From Gammaproteobacteria bacterium (GTDB lineage Bacteria; Pseudomonadota; Gammaproteobacteria; Pseudomonadales; Azotimanducaceae), in assembly GCA_027297435.1 (NCBI GenBank), contig JAPUIA010000222.1, positions 1 to 34,529 on the forward strand: DNA of 34,529 nt, written 5' to 3'. Below, piece by piece: positions 7,828 through 15,020 of the stretch (its first letter is position 1; the number at the start of each line of letters is the position of its first letter). A program made the position numbers and the translations under genes. The notes beneath the pieces were generated by a model. That model was not told where the DNA came from, made no database searches, and saw only the letters and a program-made list of their open reading frames with translations.

Positions 7828-8715
7828 TCAGCACATCGTGCTGAGCTGGCGCATGAAACGCGGCTGCTTGGCGTCCCACGCGTCGCGACGATGCATCGCG
7901 CCAAAGGTGTCGAACATGACGAGATCACCCACCTGCCAATCGTGGCCGTAGACCAGCTCTGGCCGCGTCGAATGTGCATGCAGCTCATCGAGCAACGCAT
8001 CGCTCTCATCCTGCGGCATGCCGACTATGTGGCGTGTAATGCCCGGGCTGACGTAGAGCACCTCACGACCCGAATCAGGATGCCGAAGAATGACCGGGTG
8101 TATCGCTTCCGGAATCTGTGAGCGCTCGATGCCCAATCGGGCGTCGCGCTCACGCTTGGCCCGGTAGCCAGCGTCCATGTCGCTCTCCGCCTCGGGGTCG
8201 ATGTTTTCCCGATCGACGAAGCCCGAGATGCTGTGAAACGCGCGTAAGGGTCGGAGCATCTCCACCGTCGCGCGAGGCAGGGTGTCGAGCGCTACGTACT
8301 GGTTGCAAAAGCACGTCTGCGGCGGTTGCTCCGGGAGCTCGACCGCCTCGAGAAAGCTCTCCTTGCCGACACGCTCGACATACGAGTAATCGGCATGCCA
8401 GGCGAACTCGACCGAGCCGCCGGTGCCTTTGGGGATCTCGTCATCTCCAACGATGTTGGTAATCGGCAGGATCTCGGGAAACTCCACCATGTCGCCGAAC
8501 CATTCCGTGCCTTTCACCAGATCGCCGAAACAGCCCGCAAAACGCACGAACGCTTCGTCACTGGGAGGACGATGGCCGCGAAAGACCAAAACCAGGTGTT
8601 GACGGAGCGCCTGCAGGATTACCTCGCGGTCCTCGGAGCGCAGCGCCTCTTCGGCATTCCAACCTGTCAAGGTTGCACCCAGCGGTGCGGGTAGTGGGCG
8701 GATTTCAAGTTTCAT
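7828..8715 (-). CDS. TauD/TfdA-family Fe(II)/2-oxoglutarate-dependent dioxygenase
   Basis: 295 aa, typical length. The iron facial triad is visible as His107-x-Asp109 in 'EFAWHADYSYV' and His275 in 'FGAMHRRDAWD'. Arg286 or Arg289 in 'RFMRQL' is placed to bind the 2-oxoglutarate carboxylate. The N-terminus 'LEIRPLPAPLGATLTGWN' and 'HLVLVFRGHRPPSDEAFVRFAGCFGDL' are typical of the family. It should hydroxylate a small substrate, often releasing sulfite, an aldehyde or a phenol, while decarboxylating 2-oxoglutarate. TauD itself uses taurine, but the family also takes herbicides, alkyl sulfates and carnitine precursors, so the substrate is open. It starts 57 bp after the sulfite-oxidase-like gene, and the pairing of a possible sulfite producer with a sulfite-oxidase-like enzyme is suggestive. 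The Shine-Dalgarno is weak. Confidence 0.9.
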   Translation of the reverse strand: MKLEIRPLPAPLGATLTGWNAEEALRSEDREVILQALRQHLVLVFRGHRPPSDEAFVRFAGCFGDLVKGTEWFGDMVEFPEILPITNIVGDDEIPKGTGGSVEFAWHADYSYVERVGKESFLEAVELPEQPPQTCFCNQYVALDTLPRATVEMLRPLRAFHSISGFVDRENIDPEAESDMDAGYRAKRERDARLGIERSQIPEAIHPVILRHPDSGREVLYVSPGITRHIVGMPQDESDALLDELHAHSTRPELVYGHDWQVGDLVMFDTFGAMHRRDAWDAKQPRFMRQLSTMC

Positions 8716-8772
8716 CGTTGTGGTGTATACGTTTACTCGTCGCCGGACGTGCTCGAGCGGCGTGTTGACGCT

Positions 8773-9930
8773 CTAAGAGATCATTACCGTTCTGGGAAAC
8801 TGTCCCGGATTTTCCCAGTACGTCGCCTTCTCGGCGACTTGATGCGCCTCCGGCTGGATGTTGCCATCGATGTCAATGGCTCTTGAAACCAGCGTGTGTT
8901 CGCCCGGTTTTGCATCGCGCCAATCGTAGGTGAACATCTTCCACGAGTATCGCGACGAACGACTATCGATGCTCGCCGGTTGCCAGGGCCCTTCGTCGAT
9001 TTTCACCTCGATGGCTTTGAGGGGTGTGCCATCATTCAGTGAGAATCCCAAAATCTTGTGCGTGTTCGCCGTTCGAGCCACGCGGACGATGACCGACATC
9101 AAATTCATTCGCGTAACGGATTCCTCCGTCCAGCGTTCTACGCCTCCAACTTCATACTTGCGCAGCGTGACGTAATCGCGCCCCATGAATCGCCCCATGA
9201 ACCGGTCGTCCTGGACGTGAATCTGCGTCAGCCATTTTACGTTGGAGACACCGAACCAACCTGGTACGACAAGGCGCAAGGGCCTTCCGTGATAGAGCGG
9301 CAGCGGCTCACCGTTCATCTCAAAGGCCAGCAGGTTTTCGTCTCTCAGCGCATCTTCGATCGACAGACTGCGTGCAAAATTTTGTTTGACTTCCTTGTTC
9401 CTGATCTTCTCGGTTCCTTCGTCGGCGCCGAAAAAGACGACCTCTTTCCCTTCGGGTCTCACCTGGCTTTCTTTCAGCAGCGCGCTGAGGCTTACACCGG
9501 CCCAACGCGCATTACCGACGAGACCGTACAAGAGCCGCTTCGCATTGCCGCCGCACTCGAATCCAGCGTCCAACTCGACAACCGTCCGGGCTCTAATTTC
9601 CTGGAGTGTCAGCTCCATCGGTTTGTCGACGAGTCCCGTTATTCTGAGTCTATAGTTGGACAGATCCAAATTGGGTTGATCGTAATGTTGAACGATGTAG
9701 AAGTCGTCGTTGGGTGTGTAGAAGCTGGAAATGGTTCGTGTGTCCAGGAAGTGAATTGCACCCGGTTTCGGTGGCCCGGGTTTGAAAGACGCCGGTATAT
9801 CGGTGAATGGAACAAGGCGCTCGCCTTGCGCCAAGGCCGGTAGTGGCCATTGCGCACTGGCAAGTGCGGCGAGACCTGTCAGGACGAGTCCTTTTTTGAG
9901 TACTTCCCGTCGCCCGATGTCGCTTTCCAT
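8773..9930 (-). CDS. Tat-exported sulfite-oxidase-family molybdopterin oxidoreductase
   Basis: 385 aa with a strong GGGAGGG Shine-Dalgarno 7 nt before the ATG. A twin-arginine signal (Arg7-Arg8 in 'GRREVLKKG', then hydrophobic 15-34 ending 'ALAQG') predicts folded export to the periplasm. The molybdenum-ligating cysteine is Cys126 in 'FECGGNAK', matching the family motif FECxGN. 'PLYHGRPLRLVVPGWFGVSNVKWL' forms the rest of the cofactor pocket. The C-terminal third ('VARTANTHKILGFSLNDGTPLKAIEVKIDEGPWQPA', then 'SWKMFTYDWRDAKPGEH') is the Mo-co dimerisation domain. It resembles sulfite dehydrogenase SorA or sulfane dehydrogenase SoxC. No cytochrome partner gene is adjacent, so the electron acceptor is unknown. 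It is probably the first gene of the minus-strand cluster ending with the lyase. Confidence 0.9.
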   Translation of the reverse strand: MESDIGRREVLKKGLVLTGLAALASAQWPLPALAQGERLVPFTDIPASFKPGPPKPGAIHFLDTRTISSFYTPNDDFYIVQHYDQPNLDLSNYRLRITGLVDKPMELTLQEIRARTVVELDAGFECGGNAKRLLYGLVGNARWAGVSLSALLKESQVRPEGKEVVFFGADEGTEKIRNKEVKQNFARSLSIEDALRDENLLAFEMNGEPLPLYHGRPLRLVVPGWFGVSNVKWLTQIHVQDDRFMGRFMGRDYVTLRKYEVGGVERWTEESVTRMNLMSVIVRVARTANTHKILGFSLNDGTPLKAIEVKIDEGPWQPASIDSRSSRYSWKMFTYDWRDAKPGEHTLVSRAIDIDGNIQPEAHQVAEKATYWENPGQFPRTVMIS

Positions 9931-10225
9931 CGATCATCCCTCCCGAGGCTATTTCGCTACGGTTTATGCACCTACTTAAATATTAAATCAACCGATCCGA
10001 TGCGCCGCAGGGCATCCTTCGCATGGACTACACGTGCAGCAACGTCAAGATAATTCGATTGATTTAATCGACAAGCGACCGCGGGTGTCACCGCCCGACT
10101 CGCCAAGATACTTCAAGCCAGATACTTCAAGAAAGAAGCGCTGCCGTAGAGCGATGCTTGGCTGACATCGATTTCCGACAGGGGTATAGACAATGCATCC
10201 ATACTGGATTTCAGCGTAAGCAGTT
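9931..10225. other. Intergenic region upstream of the molybdoenzyme gene
   Basis: 295 bp without a gene. It holds an inverted repeat TCGATT (10055-10060) / AATCGA (10066-10071), a plausible operator for the minus-strand gene at 9930. It also holds a direct repeat AGATACTTCAAG at 10106-10117 and 10120-10131. An AT-rich stretch near 9975-9990 could hold a promoter, but no clear -35/-10 pair is seen. Confidence 0.4.
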
Positions 10226-11140
10226 TCAGCTGCGAAAAGTGGGCAGCACGGCTTCGGCCAGTAGCCGCTGGTTCTCCAGCATGTAATCGGCGGGGCAGGC
10301 CGAGTTCAGGATAACGGTGCGGGCGCCCGCATCGATGTACTCCCGCAAGCGCGCAATGCAATCATCGGGACTGCCCGCAAGCGCATATTTGCCCACGAGC
10401 GCGGAGAAATCCTGGTTGTACTGCGCCGAGAGACGTTCCGCCGCCATCTGCAAGCCGCGCTCGCCGTCCTCGTGCACGGCAAAGAACATGAAGAGTCCGG
10501 GTTTCACGGAATCTTCGCGGCCGACTTCGCTGGCATGAGCGTCGATGGTCTCGATGCTCTGGGCCAGTTTTTCCGGCGTGTACAGGTAGGGCAGCCAACC
10601 GTTACCGAACCTTGCGGCCCGACGCATCGCAGCATCGCTGCGCCCGGAGATCCACACCGGCGGATGCGGCTCCTGGATTGGTTTCGGCATCAGGGTCACA
10701 CCGGAGAGCTTGGTGAATTTGCCTTCGAACGATACATTCTTCTCCGTCCAGAGGCGTTTCATCACTTCGAGCGCTTCGTTGGTGCGAGCCCCTCGCTCGT
10801 TGACGGGCACCCCGCACGCCTCGAACTCTTTCGCGAACTCGCCGCCAACCCCGACCCCAAGGTTGAAGCGCCCGTTGGACACCATGTCCAATGCCGCCAC
10901 TTGTTTGGCGAGGAGAGCAGGTGGGTAAAGCGGTACCAAGGTGATGGTACTCATCAATTTGATGCGCTCCGTGGCGCCGGCTGCGGCGGCCAACGAGATC
11001 AATCCGTTGCCCGTCGGCCCGTGAAAAAAAACGTGTTCACCCGTGGTAATGAATTGATAACCGAGTGCCTCGGCCTCGCGCGCCTCGGCTGCTATGTCGT
11101 CCAACCGCCGGAACCCGATACCGAACTCGATCTCGCTCAT
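10226..11140 (-). CDS. LLM-class flavin-dependent oxidoreductase (F420-type subgroup)
   Basis: 304 aa forming one luciferase-like TIM barrel. Landmarks are 'AEALGYQFITTGEHVF' near the N-terminus, 'IKLMSTITLVPLYPPALLAKQVAALDMVSNGRFNLGVGVG', 'GARTNEALEVMKRLW' and 'PPVWISGRSDAAMRRAARFGNGWLP'. The last corresponds to the cofactor-binding loop of LLM enzymes and recalls the probable-F420-dependent subfamily (TIGR03619-like). Members oxidise or monooxygenate small organic substrates using reduced FMN or F420. Most gammaproteobacteria lack F420, so FMN is the safer guess. It lies 79 bp downstream of the amidohydrolase on the same strand, with another LLM enzyme upstream, suggesting one degradative pathway. 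Substrate unknown. Confidence 0.88.
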   Translation of the reverse strand: MSEIEFGIGFRRLDDIAAEAREAEALGYQFITTGEHVFFHGPTGNGLISLAAAAGATERIKLMSTITLVPLYPPALLAKQVAALDMVSNGRFNLGVGVGGEFAKEFEACGVPVNERGARTNEALEVMKRLWTEKNVSFEGKFTKLSGVTLMPKPIQEPHPPVWISGRSDAAMRRAARFGNGWLPYLYTPEKLAQSIETIDAHASEVGREDSVKPGLFMFFAVHEDGERGLQMAAERLSAQYNQDFSALVGKYALAGSPDDCIARLREYIDAGARTVILNSACPADYMLENQRLLAEAVLPTFRS

Positions 11141-11219
11141 CCTGCCTCTCGCCCGCTATCTCGAACTCTGAAGCCGAGCGTCTCGCTAACCGCGCCGCGG
11201 CGCACAACGTGCGGGCTCG

Positions 11220-12659
11220 TCATGCCTTCGCCAACTCCGCGCGAGCTTCATTTTCGATGCGCGTGCCGTCGAAGAAGCCGGGATTGGGGCCTGCGTAAAG
11301 CTGCACCGAATAGCGGAACGCGAAGTTTCTGAAGTCGGCTTCGTCGATCAACCCGTCCTCCAGCTGCTCGTAGGCTTCGGCGGCCGCGCGATTCATGTCG
11401 GTGACGTCCCAGTGGCCGAGATCGAAGCTCATGATCGCCCGCACTTGCTCCGCGAACGGATTCGCCTTGCGGTTGAAGGCGACGAACGCCAACGGGTCAT
11501 CGGTCTCACAGCCGAAGTAGAAGTTCGGGATGAAGCGGTCCCGTATGTCCTCCGGGCGCGTGATGGCCATCTTGGCGAAGTCGTCTCGAACATCCATGGG
11601 CACATTGCCGCGGCCGATGCCCAGCGTCTCTTCGAGCTGGTCGATGGAAGCAACGGTGGCGTCGTCGCCGTATTGCAGAAACAGCTCGCGGGCTTTTTCA
11701 CGGTCGATGTTGGCGGGGTTCAAGTTCTCCAACGCCTCGACATTGCGTTTCTTCCAGCGGCTGTAGATATCCGTGTACAACCGTGAGCCGTTCACTACGC
11801 CACCTTCCAAGAGCGCCACACGCAGCTCTGGAAAGCGGTGTGTTACGCCGCCCATCAGAAGGCTCTTGGCTAGCACCTCGCCTGCGGCGGCGAAGTGCCC
11901 CATGTGGTTGTACATATACGTGGACATGGAACGGCGGTCGTCGAAGCCCATGCCGCCGGAGTGAGCGGCGACGGCGAAGCCGAGCTCTACGCACTTGGCC
12001 CAGAACGGGTCGTAGTCGTGCTCGCTGTCGATGGCGTAGCTGTCGAGCCAGGTGATCTGCTTCGCAACCTCCGGGTGCTCTTCGGCAATGCGCGGAACGG
12101 GACGGCGAACGAAGGATGGAATCATGGCCACCTTGAGCCCAAGGGACTTGGCATGCTCGAGCTCTTTGATGCCTTCTTCCGGCGTGCTGAGCGGAACGAC
12201 GGCAGCAGGCGTCATCCGATCGCCGTAGTCCGCGTAAGACGCCGCCGCGTACTCGTTGTAGGCGTAACACGCAAGCTGGCGAAATTCGTCGTTCGCAAAA
12301 CTATGAAAGCCGAGTGCCATCGTTGGATACAGCACCGCGTAGTCCAGGCCGAAATCATCCATACGCTCGTGATAGAGCTTCGGCAGCATGGCCGTGCAAC
12401 GATCAAAGGTATTTTTTGTCGGCAGCGCCCACCATGGCGCACGCATGGTGCGGTGGTAACGCCGCTCGTCGTCAGTCATCTGGTACCAGCCCGCGGCGCG
12501 GCCGCCGCGCATCTGACCGCCGAAATCGGCCACGGCCTGTTCGCCGCCGGCGGCTTTGAGATGCTCCATCAAGACCGGCGTGTATTCAATTATGTGGGAA
12601 TCACCATCGATCAGCGGATGGTCGAGCTTGGCGCGAATTCGGGCAGATTCAGTGGTCAT
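11220..12659 (-). CDS. Amidohydrolase-family (ACMSD-like TIM barrel) metal-dependent hydrolase or decarboxylase
   Basis: 479 aa with AGGA Shine-Dalgarno 7 nt before the ATG. The first metal motif reads 'LIDGDSHIIE' (16-25), the D-x-D-x-H variant common in the amidohydrolase_2 group. His233 in 'VAAHSGGMGF' is the barrel metal ligand. 'FPELRVALLEGG' and 'IMSFDLGHWDV' (Asp near residue 420) complete the active-site pattern. The group includes aminocarboxymuconate semialdehyde decarboxylase and other non-oxidative decarboxylases as well as hydrolases, so the exact reaction is undetermined. The protein is longer than the usual 330-400 aa through a helical insertion around residues 300-370. It sits between two LLM monooxygenases on the same strand, consistent with a catabolic cluster for a carboxylated or cyclic compound. 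Confidence 0.87.
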   Translation of the reverse strand: MTTESARIRAKLDHPLIDGDSHIIEYTPVLMEHLKAAGGEQAVADFGGQMRGGRAAGWYQMTDDERRYHRTMRAPWWALPTKNTFDRCTAMLPKLYHERMDDFGLDYAVLYPTMALGFHSFANDEFRQLACYAYNEYAAASYADYGDRMTPAAVVPLSTPEEGIKELEHAKSLGLKVAMIPSFVRRPVPRIAEEHPEVAKQITWLDSYAIDSEHDYDPFWAKCVELGFAVAAHSGGMGFDDRRSMSTYMYNHMGHFAAAGEVLAKSLLMGGVTHRFPELRVALLEGGVVNGSRLYTDIYSRWKKRNVEALENLNPANIDREKARELFLQYGDDATVASIDQLEETLGIGRGNVPMDVRDDFAKMAITRPEDIRDRFIPNFYFGCETDDPLAFVAFNRKANPFAEQVRAIMSFDLGHWDVTDMNRAAAEAYEQLEDGLIDEADFRNFAFRYSVQLYAGPNPGFFDGTRIENEARAELAKA

Positions 12660-12775
12660 GATCTTTCCTGTACTTGTCTGCGGGCGACGCCCGCATCCTA
12701 ACAGCGAGCGTCGTCAGACGCCTGCGTTCTCCCAACGGAACTAAAAGCAAGCACGATCCTTCGTTTTGACGCTTC

Positions 12776-12945
12776 TATCAGCGTGTTGAAAAACACGCTG
12801 ATAGCGTCTGGCCAGGCGTTTGCGTAGCGAACGGCCGATGGCACAAGCGCAAATCGAGCACGTAAGTGCTTGATTTGTCGTTGGGTCCCATGGGCCACGG
12901 ACGGCCCGTGGGTGAAAAATGATTCGTTAGAATCATTTTTCAACA
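12776..12945. repeat. Hairpin array, MITE/REP-like intergenic repeat
   Basis: Successive hairpins fill this gap. TATCAGCGTGTT (12776-12787) pairs perfectly with 12792-12803 around GAAA. CGTTTGC pairs with GCGAACG near 12819-12835. CAAATCGAGCAC (12850-12861) pairs with 12866-12877 with one wobble. CCCATGGGCC (12887-12896) pairs with 12903-12912 with one wobble. TGAAAAATGATTC (12913-12925) pairs perfectly with 12930-12942. TGTTGAAAAA (12784-12793) recurs inverted at 12936-12945, so the array has 10-bp terminal inverted repeats like a miniature mobile element. No transposase is present. An 82-codon reading frame over it on the minus strand is taken as fortuitous. Confidence 0.65.
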
Positions 12946-12952
12946 AGCTCTC

Positions 12953-13945
12953 CTAGTGGTTCTCGGTAAATGACAACCGCGGCAACACCTCATCATTGAA
13001 CAGCTGAAACGTCTCGTGGCTCAGCGGGGCGCAAAGCAGATAGTTGAGCTGCTTTTCTGCCTCGTACCGAAGCAGTAAATCCGCCACCTTTTCCGGGGAT
13101 CCCCACAAGATAACGTCGTCTACGTAGCGCTGGACCGGATCGCGCGCTACTTCTTGCTGCTTCAGCGACAATGAGTTTTTAGCGTAGCTGGCGGTGGTCC
13201 ACTGAGCACCGGATTCGGCTACCCGTCTGGCTTGCTCATCGCTTGGTGCAATGGCAAGAAGCCGCGCGACGGGAATGTCCCGGCCATGGGGATCGAAGCC
13301 GTTCTCAATCAACGTGGTGTCATACATCTGACGCTTCGTGGCGATGTCTTCCATGGAGGAATGGGGATCCATCATGATCGAGAATCCCTTTTCAGCGGAC
13401 CAGCGAATGGCATCGGGGGAGGAAGCCGCCATCCAGACGGGCATTGGATTCTGCAGGGGTTTCGGCAGTACCTCTATGTCCTCGTAGTTGTGGAATTGTC
13501 CGTGGTACGTTAGACGTTCCGCCTTCCACGCGTTTAGAACGATGTCTACGTTTTCGCGAAACCGGGGATAGCGTTCCTTTCGGTCTACACCAAACGCCCT
13601 GAACTCCGTGGGATCGAAGCCGCTGCCTGCACCCCAGTTCACCCGCCCACCGGAGAGCACGTCGAGCAGCGCCACCTCTTCGGCGAGGCGAAGGGGATCG
13701 TAGAACGCCGCCAGGGACACCCCGGTGCCGATCCTCAGATTTTTGGTGTGGGCTGCAAAGTGCGTACCCATCATGTGGATCGAGGGGCACACGCTGTACG
13801 TGCTGAAGTGGTGCTCGGCGACCCAGATGGCGTCATAGCCGTTCTGATCCATGATCTGGATACGCTCCATGGCGCGCGCGTACACCTGCTGCAGGTCACC
13901 TCGGCGGCCCGGCCAACTGAAAAACTGTAGCACGCCAACTTTCAT
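12953..13945 (-). CDS. LLM-class flavin-dependent monooxygenase (bacterial-luciferase-like)
   Basis: 330 aa, GGGAG Shine-Dalgarno 6 nt before the ATG. The opening strand 'MKVGVLQFFSWPG' and 'MDQNGYDAIWVAEHHFSTYSVCPS' are the classic luciferase-like start, with the EHH motif lining the flavin site. 'TKNLRIGTGVSLAAFYDPLRLAEEVALLDVLSGGRVNWGAGSG' follows, then 'PMPVWMAASSPDAIRWSAEKGFSIM'. Such enzymes insert one oxygen atom using FMNH2 supplied by a separate reductase. No reductase gene is adjacent. The hairpin repeat separates it from the amidohydrolase that follows on the same strand, and a REP-like hairpin lies just upstream. Its divergence from the second LLM protein at 10226-11140 indicates different substrates rather than a recent duplication. 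Confidence 0.9.
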   Translation of the reverse strand: MKVGVLQFFSWPGRRGDLQQVYARAMERIQIMDQNGYDAIWVAEHHFSTYSVCPSIHMMGTHFAAHTKNLRIGTGVSLAAFYDPLRLAEEVALLDVLSGGRVNWGAGSGFDPTEFRAFGVDRKERYPRFRENVDIVLNAWKAERLTYHGQFHNYEDIEVLPKPLQNPMPVWMAASSPDAIRWSAEKGFSIMMDPHSSMEDIATKRQMYDTTLIENGFDPHGRDIPVARLLAIAPSDEQARRVAESGAQWTTASYAKNSLSLKQQEVARDPVQRYVDDVILWGSPEKVADLLLRYEAEKQLNYLLCAPLSHETFQLFNDEVLPRLSFTENH

Positions 13946-13960
13946 GTTTCTCCCTAATGG

Positions 13961-13998
13961 GGGTCGGAGAAAAAACGCTTCGAGTTTTACTCCGACCC
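13961..13998. repeat. REP-like inverted repeat
   Basis: GGGTCGGAG (13961-13969) and CTCCGACCC (13990-13998) form a perfect 9-bp stem. Inside it AAAAC and GTTTT can pair again, giving a long hairpin. The GGGTCGGAG / AAAA pattern resembles the REP units I know to be mobilised by RAYT-type tyrosine transposases. No such gene is in the window. It sits 15 bp upstream of the minus-strand LLM gene. Confidence 0.5.
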
Positions 13999-14216
13999 GA
14001 ATCAGTTTGCCTTCGATTGGCTTCCACGTGAAGGGCCCGGCAAGCCTGGGTCGACCAAGGCGTACATAGCCTCAGACGGTATAAAGGAATCACCCAACCG
14101 TGAGATCGATCGCCGCGACTGCAGTTTGATCGTAAGTCGGACAGCGGTTTCTATACAAAATCCCCACCCTATCGTAGGCTCGATACTCCAGTTGCCTGAT
14201 TTTGGGGGCACACCAG
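13999..14216. other. Upstream region of the MoxR/VWA operon
   Basis: About 218 bp between the REP-like hairpin and the first gene of the large plus-strand operon. The operon promoter should be here. TATACA at about 14152-14157 is a fair -10 hexamer, but no -35 sits at the right distance, so no promoter is called. Nothing else is recognised. Confidence 0.3.
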
Positions 14217-15005
14217 ATGCACTTGCCATCCTTCGTTTTGCTCGCCTTGCTTGCTCATACGGCCTCGGCGATGGAGGTGAACGTCCCCACTGATCTCACG
14301 CTGGTCAACTTGACGCGGGTGGAGTACGACAGCGCCGGCAGCGAGGCGTACTACTGGCATGAGGGTCGGTTGTGGGCCAGGTGGGAAACCGACTACCCGC
14401 AGGCCGAGCACAACTTTGCCAAACGCCTTGGCGAGCTCACCCGGTTGCAGACCGCGCGAGTGCCCATCAAGCGACGGCTCACCGATTCGGACCTCGGCGA
14501 CTTTCCGCTGATCTACATGTCTGATATGGGTTACGCGAGCTTCACTCCGGAAGAGGCTGAGGCGCTGAGGGCGTATCTGGACAACGGTGGTTTTCTCTGG
14601 GCGGACGACTTCTGGGGCGATGCCGAATGGGCGAATTTCGAACGTTTCATGCATCGAGTGCTGCCAGGCAACCATTGGCGCGAAGTACCCATCGTCCACC
14701 CCATATTCCACACCGTTTTCGAACACGAGGAGATGCCCCAGATACCAGCGGAGAATTTCGCTCGGCCCTGGTCCACCACCAGCGAGCCTGCGTGGGTTCA
14801 CCGCCCGCCGGCAGGCTCCCTCGAGCGAGCGAGCATGCGCGGTTACTTCGACGAGGACGGCCGGTTGATGGTCATCGGCACGCACAATACCGATGTTGCC
14901 GATGGCTGGGAGCGTGAGGCCTACGGTCAGTGGTACTTCGAGCATTTCAGCACAAAGTCGTATCGGCTCGGTGTGAACGTTTTCACCTACGTGCTGACCC
15001 ACTAG
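14217..15005 (+). CDS. DUF4159 domain protein, periplasmic
   Basis: 262 aa from the ATG at 14217, which gives a clean signal peptide (residues 1-18, 'LLALLAHTASA'). An upstream in-frame TTG (14202) would only add five residues before it. The DUF4159 features are 'LVNLTRVEYDSAGSEAYYWH', 'DFPLIYMSDMGYASFTPEEAEALRAYLDNGGFLWADDFWG' and 'VHPIFHTVFE'. This fold resembles the GATase1-like beta-alpha domain found in BatA-type proteins. DUF4159 genes regularly travel with MoxR, DUF58 and VWA membrane proteins, as here, but the biochemical role is unknown. It is the first gene of the operon, with the next starting 15 bp after its stop. Confidence 0.87.
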   Translation: MHLPSFVLLALLAHTASAMEVNVPTDLTLVNLTRVEYDSAGSEAYYWHEGRLWARWETDYPQAEHNFAKRLGELTRLQTARVPIKRRLTDSDLGDFPLIYMSDMGYASFTPEEAEALRAYLDNGGFLWADDFWGDAEWANFERFMHRVLPGNHWREVPIVHPIFHTVFEHEEMPQIPAENFARPWSTTSEPAWVHRPPAGSLERASMRGYFDEDGRLMVIGTHNTDVADGWEREAYGQWYFEHFSTKSYRLGVNVFTYVLTH

Positions 15006-15020
15006 CCCGGCTTTGCCGCG

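Noticed and set aside
12698-12946. 82-codon minus-strand frame over the hairpin array
   Set aside because: It is read through consecutive inverted repeats, has no convincing ribosome site, and its sequence follows from the repeat. Treated as repeat, not gene.
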